A stretch of DNA of 59,159 bases, taken from positions 1-59,159 of the forward strand of contig JAJYEA010000009.1 of the NCBI GenBank assembly GCA_021790425.1, written 5' to 3'. A program made the position numbers and the translations under genes. The DNA is from Thermoplasmata archaeon. GTDB lineage: Archaea > Thermoplasmatota > Thermoplasmata > Lutacidiplasmatales > UBA184. Shown piece after piece: positions 25,739-33,174 of the stretch (position 1 is its first letter; the number at the start of each line of letters is the position of its first letter). The notes under the pieces were generated by a model. That model did no database searches, was not told where the DNA came from, and saw only the letters and a list, made by a program, of their open reading frames with translations.

Positions 25739-26386
25739 ATGGAGAACCCTGACCGCCGCGACTTCGACCACTCGCCGAACGAGGAAGAGGACGAAGAGGA
25801 AGAGGGACAGTCCGAAGAAGAGGAGACCACCTCCCGCAAGGGCTGCCCGTCGTGCGGTGAGGCTCTCACGTTCCAGCAGAACGACAAGGGAGAGGTGATC
25901 GGGACCTGCGACACCTGCGGGACCTCCTCTACCTTCGTGCTCTTTGACCCCGAAGCCCACACCGAGCCCCGGATGGACCGGGAACGAGCCCCCTCCCGCG
26001 GTTTCCGTGGCGGGGGATTCTCCGGGGGACGCCCCCAGGGCGGGGGACGCGGCTGCCGCCAGTGCGGTGGCCCGCTCGAATTCTCCACTCGACCCGACGG
26101 CTCGGTGACGGGCCGGTGCACGGAATGCGGCAACCGCTTCACCCTCCCTCCCCGCGAAGACCGGGGAGGCCGTGGGGGCGGCGGATACGGACGGGGGGGC
26201 GGCGGCCGGAGCTACGGCCGGGGACCCCGGGAAGGCGGATGGGGGGGAGGACCCCCCCGGTCCGGCGGCTTCCGCGGACCGGACCGCCGCGGTTTCGGTG
26301 AGCGGCGAGAGTACGGCTCGGACCGGCCCCGTTTTGGCGGCCCGTCCCGGTTCCGCAAGAAGCCCCGACGCTCGCACGACGAATAG
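25739..26386 (+). CDS. RGG-rich protein with two zinc ribbons
   Basis: 215 residues, ATG 25739. An acidic N-terminus (runs of E/D, about residues 10-30) is followed by zinc ribbon 1 (CPSC...CDTC, about 36-61), an Arg/Gly linker, zinc ribbon 2 (CRQC...CTEC, about 105-130) and a long Arg/Gly/Tyr-rich tail with many RGG, GRG and YGRG units. Such RGG tails bind RNA or drive condensates in eukaryotic proteins; in archaea they are uncommon. The two ribbons resemble each other, suggesting a duplication. Probably RNA-binding; not assigned to a family. Confidence 0.78.
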   Translation: MENPDRRDFDHSPNEEEDEEEEGQSEEEETTSRKGCPSCGEALTFQQNDKGEVIGTCDTCGTSSTFVLFDPEAHTEPRMDRERAPSRGFRGGGFSGGRPQGGGRGCRQCGGPLEFSTRPDGSVTGRCTECGNRFTLPPREDRGGRGGGGYGRGGGGRSYGRGPREGGWGGGPPRSGGFRGPDRRGFGERREYGSDRPRFGGPSRFRKKPRRSHDE

Positions 26387-26458
26387 ACGGACGAGCGGTC
26401 GGTCGCTCCTCCGGGAGAGGGACCCCCCTCCCCTCGAGCCGGCCGGAGGGCCCGGTGC

Positions 26459-27019
26459 TCAGTGCACCGGGATCGTCTTGTCGGTGGGCTCCGTGGGGGC
26501 GCGCTTCGGGAGGGTGAGGGTCAGCACCCCATCCTGGAAGGCTGCGTCGGCACGGTCCGCGTCGATCTCCTCGGGGATGCGGAAGGCGCGGTAGAAGCTC
26601 GCGTGGGAGCGTTCCCGGTAGACCGGCCCGGACCCTTCAGCGGAGTCCTGGGAGGATGCGCTCTCGGCGGAGATCTGCACCAGCCCCTCCCGGACCGACA
26701 CCTCGACCTCCTCCTTCTTCACCCCGGGGAGCTCGGAGCGCACGACCAGCGCCTTCCCGGTGTCCTCGATGTCCGAATAGACCGGGCGGAAGGAGAGGTT
26801 CCCGAGCGGGCTCGCCAGGTTCCCGGCAAAGAACCCCGAGAAGGGCTCGATGCCGTAGGCGTCCGCGATCCAGCGGTTCATCGTCCGCGCCATCTGGTCA
26901 AGCTCCGCGAAGGGAGAGTAGGGCACAGCGGGGGCCGGCGCTGGGGCCGGGGGGGTCGGAGCGATCGAGGTCGTAGGCTTCTTCCGGGTCGGTGGCGCAC
27001 GGGTCTTCTTCGTGGGCAT
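26459..27019 (-). CDS. Hsp20 / alpha-crystallin small heat-shock protein
   Basis: 186 residues. A Lys/Pro/Ala-rich N-terminal arm, an alpha-crystallin domain (about residues 75-170: VVRSELPGVKKEEVEVSV, FYRAFRIPEEID, GVLTLTLPK) and a C-terminal IPV motif of the I-x-I/V type used in oligomer assembly. ATP-independent holdase in the cytoplasm. It has its own strong promoter and ribosome-binding site. Confidence 0.95.
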   Translation of the reverse strand: MPTKKTRAPPTRKKPTTSIAPTPPAPAPAPAVPYSPFAELDQMARTMNRWIADAYGIEPFSGFFAGNLASPLGNLSFRPVYSDIEDTGKALVVRSELPGVKKEEVEVSVREGLVQISAESASSQDSAEGSGPVYRERSHASFYRAFRIPEEIDADRADAAFQDGVLTLTLPKRAPTEPTDKTIPVH

Positions 27020-27025
27020 TTCGTT

Positions 27026-27063
27026 TCACCTTGACAAAAGTATGTTTGCCCTTCTATATAAAG
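27026..27063 (-). promoter_or_regulatory. hsp20 promoter and Shine-Dalgarno site
   Basis: CTTTATATAG at 27063-27054 (minus) is one of the best TATA boxes in the window; AAGGTGA (27032-27026) lies 6 bases before the ATG. The spacing leaves a short leader of about 12 bases, unlike the leaderless neighbours. Confidence 0.65.
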
Positions 27064-27129
27064 ATAGAACATCCACAGGACCTCGGGCTCCAAGTGAAAG
27101 AGGGATCACCCCGGAGGCCGCGCTCCCCG

Positions 27130-28218
27130 TCATTTCGAGGCGAGGCGGGGGTCCAGGACGTCGCGGAGCCCGTCCGAGAGGAAGAGGATCCCCAGCCCGA
27201 ACAGGGCGATCCAGACCGCCGGGATGACGAACCCCCACCAGGCGTTCGAGAGGAAGGTGATGCCCGGGGCCGGGACCCAGGCCACTGCCCCGGTGGAGAG
27301 GACGAGCCCCCATTCCGGGAAGCCGAAGGAGGGGGTGACGGGGGCCACGGTGGGGCCCGCGAGCCCGTAGCCGCATCCGAACCCCGAGTTCGCCCAGTTG
27401 GAGGCCGTGACGACGAACTGGACCCCGACCACGAGGGCGAGGGTGAGCGCGACCGTCACCGGGATCTGGGCCAGCACCGGATAGAGGCTGTTCGGGAGCA
27501 CGTGCCGGCGTATCACGTGCCCTCGGGAAGAACCGGCCGCGTAGGCCGCCTCGACGTACGGGAGGTGGGCCACCCGGGCCGCCTCTCCCCGCACCCCCCG
27601 GGCGAACGGCGCCCACAGGACGAGCACCATGGCGAAGATGAACAGGTACGGGCCGGCCCACAGGGGAAAGTGCGGGGCAAGGACGCCGACGAGGAGCAGG
27701 ACGAAGACGAAGTACGGCACGGCGAGGATCACGTCGATGAGGGTCATGATGAGCCAGTCGATCCTCCCCCCGGAGCTTCCCGCCACGAGCCCGGCCCCGA
27801 GACCCAGCCCGGCCGCCGGCAGCGCGATCGCGGCGACGAGGAAGAGGTCCCACCGGCTCCCGACCACGAGGCCCTGGGCCACATCGTAGCCCATGAAGAT
27901 CGTCTCGCCGAACGGGTGCGGACCCGTTGAGAAGGGAACGAGCTGGAGCGTCGGCGGCGACGGCTCCGAGCACTGGATGAGATACGCGGTGTCCATCGAG
28001 AGGGAGGTGAGGTTGTGGGGATACCACACCGGGGCCATGAGCGCCATGGCCACGAAGAAACCGGTGATCGCGAGCCCTGCCACGAGCGAGGGCCGCCGGA
28101 GGGCCCACCCGAGGTTCTCGAGCTGACGGCGTCGCCGTCCGGAGGCACCTCCCCGACCGGACTCACCATGGGAGGAGGGTCCGGGCTCGTCCGCTTCGGT
28201 CGCTTCGTTCCCCGACAT
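27130..28218 (-). CDS. DppC-type ABC transporter permease (copy 3)
   Basis: 362 residues. An acidic/Ser-rich cytoplasmic N-terminus, then about six membrane helices. The DppC entry motif is HPFGETIFMGYDVAQGLVVG and the EAA loop, which docks the ATPase, is VEAAYAAGSSRGHVIRRHVLPN. It resembles the two genes upstream throughout, so the three arose by tandem duplication. An extended extracellular loop near the C-terminus (GFGCGYGLAGPT to VPAPG) is longer than usual. Peptide/nickel-type importers are the nearest family; substrate unknown. Confidence 0.9.
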   Translation of the reverse strand: MSGNEATEADEPGPSSHGESGRGGASGRRRRQLENLGWALRRPSLVAGLAITGFFVAMALMAPVWYPHNLTSLSMDTAYLIQCSEPSPPTLQLVPFSTGPHPFGETIFMGYDVAQGLVVGSRWDLFLVAAIALPAAGLGLGAGLVAGSSGGRIDWLIMTLIDVILAVPYFVFVLLLVGVLAPHFPLWAGPYLFIFAMVLVLWAPFARGVRGEAARVAHLPYVEAAYAAGSSRGHVIRRHVLPNSLYPVLAQIPVTVALTLALVVGVQFVVTASNWANSGFGCGYGLAGPTVAPVTPSFGFPEWGLVLSTGAVAWVPAPGITFLSNAWWGFVIPAVWIALFGLGILFLSDGLRDVLDPRLASK

Positions 28219-28224
28219 CCCCGC

Positions 28225-29373
28225 TCAGCGCGCGGTCCCCCGCGGCTCCCACGCGTCCCGTATCCCGTCGAAGAGCAGGATCACCCCAAGGCCGAAGAGT
28301 GAGATCCAGAGCGCGGGAATGACGAACCCCCACCACGGTCCGGACAGGAAGGTCACCGGCCCGAACCCGGGGGCCCACAGTACGCTCCCGGCGGCGAGGA
28401 CGAGGCCCCATTCGGGGTAAGCGGCCGAGGGGGTCACCGGGGCCACCCCGGAGGTGTTGGTCTGCCACCCGCACCCCTCTCCGTAGGGAGGGTGGGCGTT
28501 CGCGTAGGTCACGACGTACTGGACCCCGATCACCAGGGCGAGGATCAGCGCGATCGTGATCGGGATCTGGACGAGGACCGGGGTCAGGCTGTTCGGGAGC
28601 ACGTGCCTCCGCAACAGGTTACCCCGGCGTGCCCCCGCGGCGCGCGAGGCCTCGACGAAGGGCAGGGCCAGCACGCGGGAGGCCTCCCCGCGGACCCCCC
28701 GCGCAAAGGGCGCCCAGAGCACCGCGATCATGGCGCCGATGAAGAGGTACGGGGCGTCGTCCGCAGGGACCCGGGGGGACAGGAGGATCACCGCGAGGAT
28801 CACGAAGACGAAGTACGGGAAGGAGAGGATGGCGTCGGTGACCGTCATGAGGAGCCAGTCGACCTTCCCGCCATAGGAGGCGGCCGAGAGCCCCACGAGG
28901 GTCCCCATCACGGCCGCGGGCGCCGTGATGAGGGTGATGAGCATGAGGTCCCAGCGGCTCCCCACGACGAGCCCCTCCAGGACGTCGTAGCCCATGGACA
29001 GCGTCTCACCGAAGGGGTGGGGTCCCATCCCTAGCGGGAGGAAGGACAGCGTGGGCCCGGAGGGCACGCCGCAGGCGGCGACCATCGCGGTGTCGACGGG
29101 GAGGGAAGTGAGGTCGCGCGGGTACCAGAGCGGGGAGAGGAGGGCCATGGCCACGAAGAACGCGGTGATCCCGAGACCGGCGAGGAGGCTCGGGCGGAGC
29201 CACGCGCGGATCCACGCGGTACGGTGCGCTCCCGAGTGGTGGGGATCGGTAGGGGGTTGCGGTGTCTCCGTGTCAGGACCGGGCCCGTCCGTTCCGGGTG
29301 ACGTCTCCACTTCCTCCGGGGCGGCGTCGTCCGCCTCGGAAGCGTCCCCGCTCGAATCCTCGACCTGCACCAC
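28225..29373 (-). CDS. DppC-type ABC transporter permease (copy 2)
   Basis: 382 residues from GTG 29373. Same plan as its neighbours: an acidic N-terminal tail, HPFGETLSMGYDVLEGLVVG, and EAA loop VEASRAAGARRGNLLRRHVLPN. The same Cys-containing external loop is present (EGCGWQTNTSG). It lies 8 bases after copy 1 and 6 bases before copy 3, in one operon. Confidence 0.9.
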   Translation of the reverse strand: MVQVEDSSGDASEADDAAPEEVETSPGTDGPGPDTETPQPPTDPHHSGAHRTAWIRAWLRPSLLAGLGITAFFVAMALLSPLWYPRDLTSLPVDTAMVAACGVPSGPTLSFLPLGMGPHPFGETLSMGYDVLEGLVVGSRWDLMLITLITAPAAVMGTLVGLSAASYGGKVDWLLMTVTDAILSFPYFVFVILAVILLSPRVPADDAPYLFIGAMIAVLWAPFARGVRGEASRVLALPFVEASRAAGARRGNLLRRHVLPNSLTPVLVQIPITIALILALVIGVQYVVTYANAHPPYGEGCGWQTNTSGVAPVTPSAAYPEWGLVLAAGSVLWAPGFGPVTFLSGPWWGFVIPALWISLFGLGVILLFDGIRDAWEPRGTAR

Positions 29374-29381
29374 CCGTCCCC

Positions 29382-30374
29382 CTAACCGGTCCGCGAGCGG
29401 GCAGAAATCCCCGTCCCCAGACCATCACAAAGCAAGATGACGCCGATGCCGAAGAGCGCGATCCACAGCGCCGGGAAGACGAAACCCCACCAGGGACCGG
29501 ACAGGAAGTTCGTGCCGGGGGCAGGTGCCCAGTCGACCGAACCGGCCGCCAGAATGAGTCCCCACTCGGGGTAGTTGTACACCGGGACCACGGGAGCGAC
29601 GGCGGATCCGACCGTTCCGAAGCCGCAGAAGGCCGCGCTTTGCAGGTTGGCCATGGTCACCACGAACTGGACACCGACCACCAGCGCCAAGGTCATGGCC
29701 ACGGTGATGGGGATCTGGGCGAGCACCGGGGCCAGGCTGTTCGGCAGGATGTGGCGCCGCAGCACTCTTCCCAGCGAGGCCCCGGCGGCCCGGGAGGCCT
29801 CGACAAAGGGCAGGGCGACCACCCGGCTCGCCTCCCCCCGCACTCCCCGGGAATACGGGGCCCAGAGCACGAGGACCATGGCGGAAACGAAGAGCATCGG
29901 CCCCCACGCCGTGGGCACACGAGGGGAGAGCAGGATGACGAACAGGATCACGAAGACGAAGTAGGGGATGGCGAGGACCGCGTCGGTCACGGTCATGAGG
30001 AGCCAGTCGACCTTTCCCCCGTATCCGGCGGCCGTCAGGCCCGCCGAGGTGCCCAGCACGGCCGACGGGCCCGTGATGGCGGCGACGAGGAAGAGGTCCC
30101 AGCGGCTGCCGACGACCAGTCCCGCCGCCACATCGTACCCCATGAACTGCGTCTCCCCGAGGGGATGCGGGCCCCGCAAGGTGGGCCCGGGTGCAATGCC
30201 GCAGGTCTGGAGGAGGTGGAGGTCGTACGGGAGTCCCCCCAGGTCCCCGGGGTAGAGCAGCGGGGCCACGAGGGCCACCGCGACGTACCCCGCGACGATA
30301 ACCGCCCCGGCAAGGAAGGCCGGACGCGCAAGGATGTGCCCCCACGTCGAGCGCTGAAGAACGGCCTCGGTCAT
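29382..30374 (-). CDS. DppC-type ABC transporter permease (copy 1)
   Basis: 330 residues. ATG at 30374 overlaps the stop of the DppB fusion (ATGA), which fixes the start; the longer open frame upstream is a shadow. Motifs: HPLGETQFMGYDVAAGLVVG and EAA loop VEASRAAGASLGRVLRRHILPN. It has the shortest N-terminal tail of the three copies and is the most likely direct partner of the DppB-like subunit because of translational coupling. Confidence 0.9.
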   Translation of the reverse strand: MTEAVLQRSTWGHILARPAFLAGAVIVAGYVAVALVAPLLYPGDLGGLPYDLHLLQTCGIAPGPTLRGPHPLGETQFMGYDVAAGLVVGSRWDLFLVAAITGPSAVLGTSAGLTAAGYGGKVDWLLMTVTDAVLAIPYFVFVILFVILLSPRVPTAWGPMLFVSAMVLVLWAPYSRGVRGEASRVVALPFVEASRAAGASLGRVLRRHILPNSLAPVLAQIPITVAMTLALVVGVQFVVTMANLQSAAFCGFGTVGSAVAPVVPVYNYPEWGLILAAGSVDWAPAPGTNFLSGPWWGFVFPALWIALFGIGVILLCDGLGTGISARSRTG

Positions 30375-33061
30375 TGCGACCGCCGGAGGAGGCCGGAGGC
30401 GCTCACGCGGGGATCGAGGAACCGGACGAGGACATCGGCGACGACGTTGACGATCACCACCATGATGGCGAAGATGTAGATGATCGGAACGAGCTCGAAA
30501 ACCGAGCTCTGGGAGAGGGAGGTGTTGAGCATCCCCATCACCGCGCCGCCGATCCCGATGTCGCCGAAGACGTACTCCACGATCGCCTCGGTGATGAGGA
30601 ACGCGCTGAACGTGGTCGAGAAGGCGGACACGTAGAGCGGCAGGGCGCGCCGGGAGGCATGGTGCCACAGGAGCCGGCGCTCCGAGACCCCGCGGGCCCG
30701 GGACGCCGTGAGGTGCGGCTCCTCGGCCGCCTCGGCCACGCTGAAGCGGAGGTAGCGGAGGTAGACCGCCGAGTAGATCAGGGCGATGATGAGCCCCTGG
30801 AGCAGGGTCTTGATCACCACGATCTCCTCGAGCGACCACTCATTGTGGAGGGCCACGTCGATGATCGGGAAGCCCGTGGGCGTCGTCGTCCCGTAGAGCG
30901 TGAGCCAGGCGGGCACGCCCCCAAGGTGATCGAAGTACCACCCGGCCGAGATCGGGAGGATCCCGTAGAAGGAGGAGTCCCAGCCGAACGTGTAGAGCCA
31001 GGCCGCGTAGGCCCACCCCAGGACCAGGAAGCACAGGGCGATGGTCGAGAAGTAGAGACCGAACGTCGAGTACCCGCGGGTGACCGCATCGAGCTTGCCT
31101 CCGCGGTTCCACCCCGAGAGGAGACCGAGCGGGTAGGCGAGGAGCGCGCTCAGCGCCAGGGCGACCAGGATGAGCTCGAGGGAGGAGGTGAAGTACCACA
31201 TGATCGGGACCGTTCCGTAGTTGTACGAGAGCGTGGCCGCGAACCACGCCCCCGAGAAGAAGTTGCCGAGCGCCGAGCCCCACCCCTGGAGATACCCCAG
31301 GGTCGTGACGTGCGAAGCGCCCGGGAGCGAATCCCTCGCCGCCGACTCGAGGAAGTAGACGACGGTGACCACGAAGATGAGCTTCGAGAGCACGCTGAGC
31401 AGGGTCTCGAGGGCCCAGAAGGCCTGGGCCCTCCGGCGCAGCGTCGCCGGGGCCCGGGAGTGCCAGACCGTCTCCCACGCCTCCTGGGTGCGCCGCTTCG
31501 CGGCCCAGAGGAACGAGCGGAGGTCCCTATCACGCACGAACGCGACGAAGAGCGGGGCCAGGGCGAACGGGAAGGGGATGTGTCGGTTGACCCCAAGGTC
31601 GGCCAGGATCGCGCGCTGGTGCTGCTGGAAGAGCGCGGCCTTGACGGTGAGGATGCTGAGCCCCAGGAGGATGAGCCCGATGAGGACGACCCCCGCGACG
31701 ATCAGGGGCCAGGGGATCACGAGCGGGGGAGGGGCTGGGGGAGGCGGGGCCTTCACGTGGAGGCTCGCGGTGGTCCGCGCGGTGTCGCCGACGGCGTCCC
31801 GGACGGAGAGGGTGATCGTGAAGGTCCCGGTCGCGTTGGTCCGGAACACGTGCGTGACCGTCGTCCCCACGGCGGTGGCGGTCCCGTCGCCGAAGTTCCA
31901 CGTGTACGAGTAGGGGGCCGTGCCTCCCGTGGCCGACGCGGTGAGCGTGACCTTGAGGGGGGTGGTCCCGCTCGTCACCGAGAGGGCGATCGACCCGGCG
32001 AGACCCCCGGGAGACCCGCCGAAGGGGATCGAGAGGATCCAGGGCGAGATGACCTGGTCCGTGAGCGGAGCCCCGCCCGCCAGCACGAAGACGTTCGTGC
32101 CGAGGTCCCAACCCTCCACGAGCGATGCCCCCGCGGCGGGAGAAGGAGCCGGGGCGCCCGGGGCGAAGAGGGGCGTCAGGTTCTCCCAGGTATGGTTCTG
32201 GGGGAGGTACATCCAGGTGTCCCCGAGGGTCCCTTGGGGACCCGCTCCCCCGTAGAGGAGAGGATAGCCTCCCCCGGTCGTGGTCGCCGCGACAAAGGCC
32301 CGGGGCGAAGGTCCCGGGACCCCGGTGATCTCGCTCCAAGTGCCGTTGTGGAGGGCCCAGAAGTCACCCAGGACGGAGGTCCCGTTGGTACCCCCGAAGA
32401 GGTAGTCGGTGGAGTCCGCGGGGTCGTAGACCAGGCTCGCGCCCCACCGGGCCGGAGGGCTGGGGGTGAGGGTCTGCTGCGTCCACGTCCCGTTCGCGTA
32501 GAACCACGTGGTGTTGAGCGCCTGGCCCGACGCGCTCTCCCCTCCGAAGAGCATCACCCCGGACGGGCGGTTGCTCCAGGCCGCGGCCGCGAACGCCACC
32601 GGGGGAGGCGATCGGGCCGGCGCGAGCTCCTGCCAGGTGAGGGCCGTGCCACTGAACAACCAGGTATCGTCGAAGGTGGTGGTGTTGTTGCGACCACCGA
32701 AGTAGAGCGCCCCTCCGAGGGTCGGCGCCGAGACGGAAACCGCCCCCTCACGGGCCGCGGGGCTGGTCTCGTAGCGGAGACCCCAGTCCGGATACCCGGG
32801 GGCCCCCGTGAAGAGCCACGTCTGGTTGCTGTAGCCCGAGAGCGTGATGCCGCCGTAGAGCAGGTCCCCCGCCTGGTTCCCGGCGAAGACGAAGGTCCCG
32901 TTCGCGAACGACATCGGGGCCCCCGTCGCCGACACGTACTGGTCCCACGACGGGGCGCTGCCGAGGTAGGAAGGAGCGGGGGCTGCGTGGACGGCCGGCG
33001 CGGCCCCGAGGCCCAGCAGGAGGGGCACGAGCCACAACAGCCACCAGCGACCGGCTGTCAC
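30371..33061 (-). CDS. Kelch-propeller / PKD / DppB permease fusion
   Basis: 896 residues from GTG 33061. Signal peptide (about 1-26), then kelch-type blades (about 45-340; repeated GGxxxxxxxxDTWxY/F and NGTW units), a PKD domain (about 350-440, with YTWNFGDGTATAVG), a proline hinge, a first membrane helix (about 445-470), a basic cytoplasmic stretch (about 480-560) and a DppB-like permease core with about six helices and an EAA-type loop (ASRARGVSERRLLWHHASRRAL, near residues 790-810). Topology fits: propeller outside, permease in the membrane. The external part may capture ligand or bind the cell wall, replacing or aiding a binding protein. This fusion is not one I know from described systems. 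The frame is uninterrupted. Confidence 0.88.
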   Translation of the reverse strand: MTAGRWWLLWLVPLLLGLGAAPAVHAAPAPSYLGSAPSWDQYVSATGAPMSFANGTFVFAGNQAGDLLYGGITLSGYSNQTWLFTGAPGYPDWGLRYETSPAAREGAVSVSAPTLGGALYFGGRNNTTTFDDTWLFSGTALTWQELAPARSPPPVAFAAAAWSNRPSGVMLFGGESASGQALNTTWFYANGTWTQQTLTPSPPARWGASLVYDPADSTDYLFGGTNGTSVLGDFWALHNGTWSEITGVPGPSPRAFVAATTTGGGYPLLYGGAGPQGTLGDTWMYLPQNHTWENLTPLFAPGAPAPSPAAGASLVEGWDLGTNVFVLAGGAPLTDQVISPWILSIPFGGSPGGLAGSIALSVTSGTTPLKVTLTASATGGTAPYSYTWNFGDGTATAVGTTVTHVFRTNATGTFTITLSVRDAVGDTARTTASLHVKAPPPPAPPPLVIPWPLIVAGVVLIGLILLGLSILTVKAALFQQHQRAILADLGVNRHIPFPFALAPLFVAFVRDRDLRSFLWAAKRRTQEAWETVWHSRAPATLRRRAQAFWALETLLSVLSKLIFVVTVVYFLESAARDSLPGASHVTTLGYLQGWGSALGNFFSGAWFAATLSYNYGTVPIMWYFTSSLELILVALALSALLAYPLGLLSGWNRGGKLDAVTRGYSTFGLYFSTIALCFLVLGWAYAAWLYTFGWDSSFYGILPISAGWYFDHLGGVPAWLTLYGTTTPTGFPIIDVALHNEWSLEEIVVIKTLLQGLIIALIYSAVYLRYLRFSVAEAAEEPHLTASRARGVSERRLLWHHASRRALPLYVSAFSTTFSAFLITEAIVEYVFGDIGIGGAVMGMLNTSLSQSSVFELVPIIYIFAIMVVIVNVVADVLVRFLDPRVSASGLLRRSQ

Positions 33062-33082
33062 GTATCACCGAGACCCCGGCGG

Positions 33083-33089
33083 ATATAAT
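33083..33089 (-). promoter_or_regulatory. TATA element of the ABC permease operon
   Basis: CATTATATCC on the minus strand, centred about 25 bases before the GTG start, so probably leaderless. Confidence 0.5.
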
Positions 33090-33143
33090 GCCCTTCCGAG
33101 ACCCCTCCCTTCCCGGCAGGGAGCGCGCCCCGCGGAAGGAATC

Positions 33144-33150
33144 TTTTTAG
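33144..33150 (+). promoter_or_regulatory. TATA-like element of the YVTN/PKD gene
   Basis: TTTTTAG centred 28 bases before ATG 33175, divergent from the permease-operon promoter about 60 bases away. GAGGT at 33166-33170 may also help ribosome binding. Confidence 0.4.
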
Positions 33151-33174
33151 AGGGCGGACACTGATGAGGTACGC

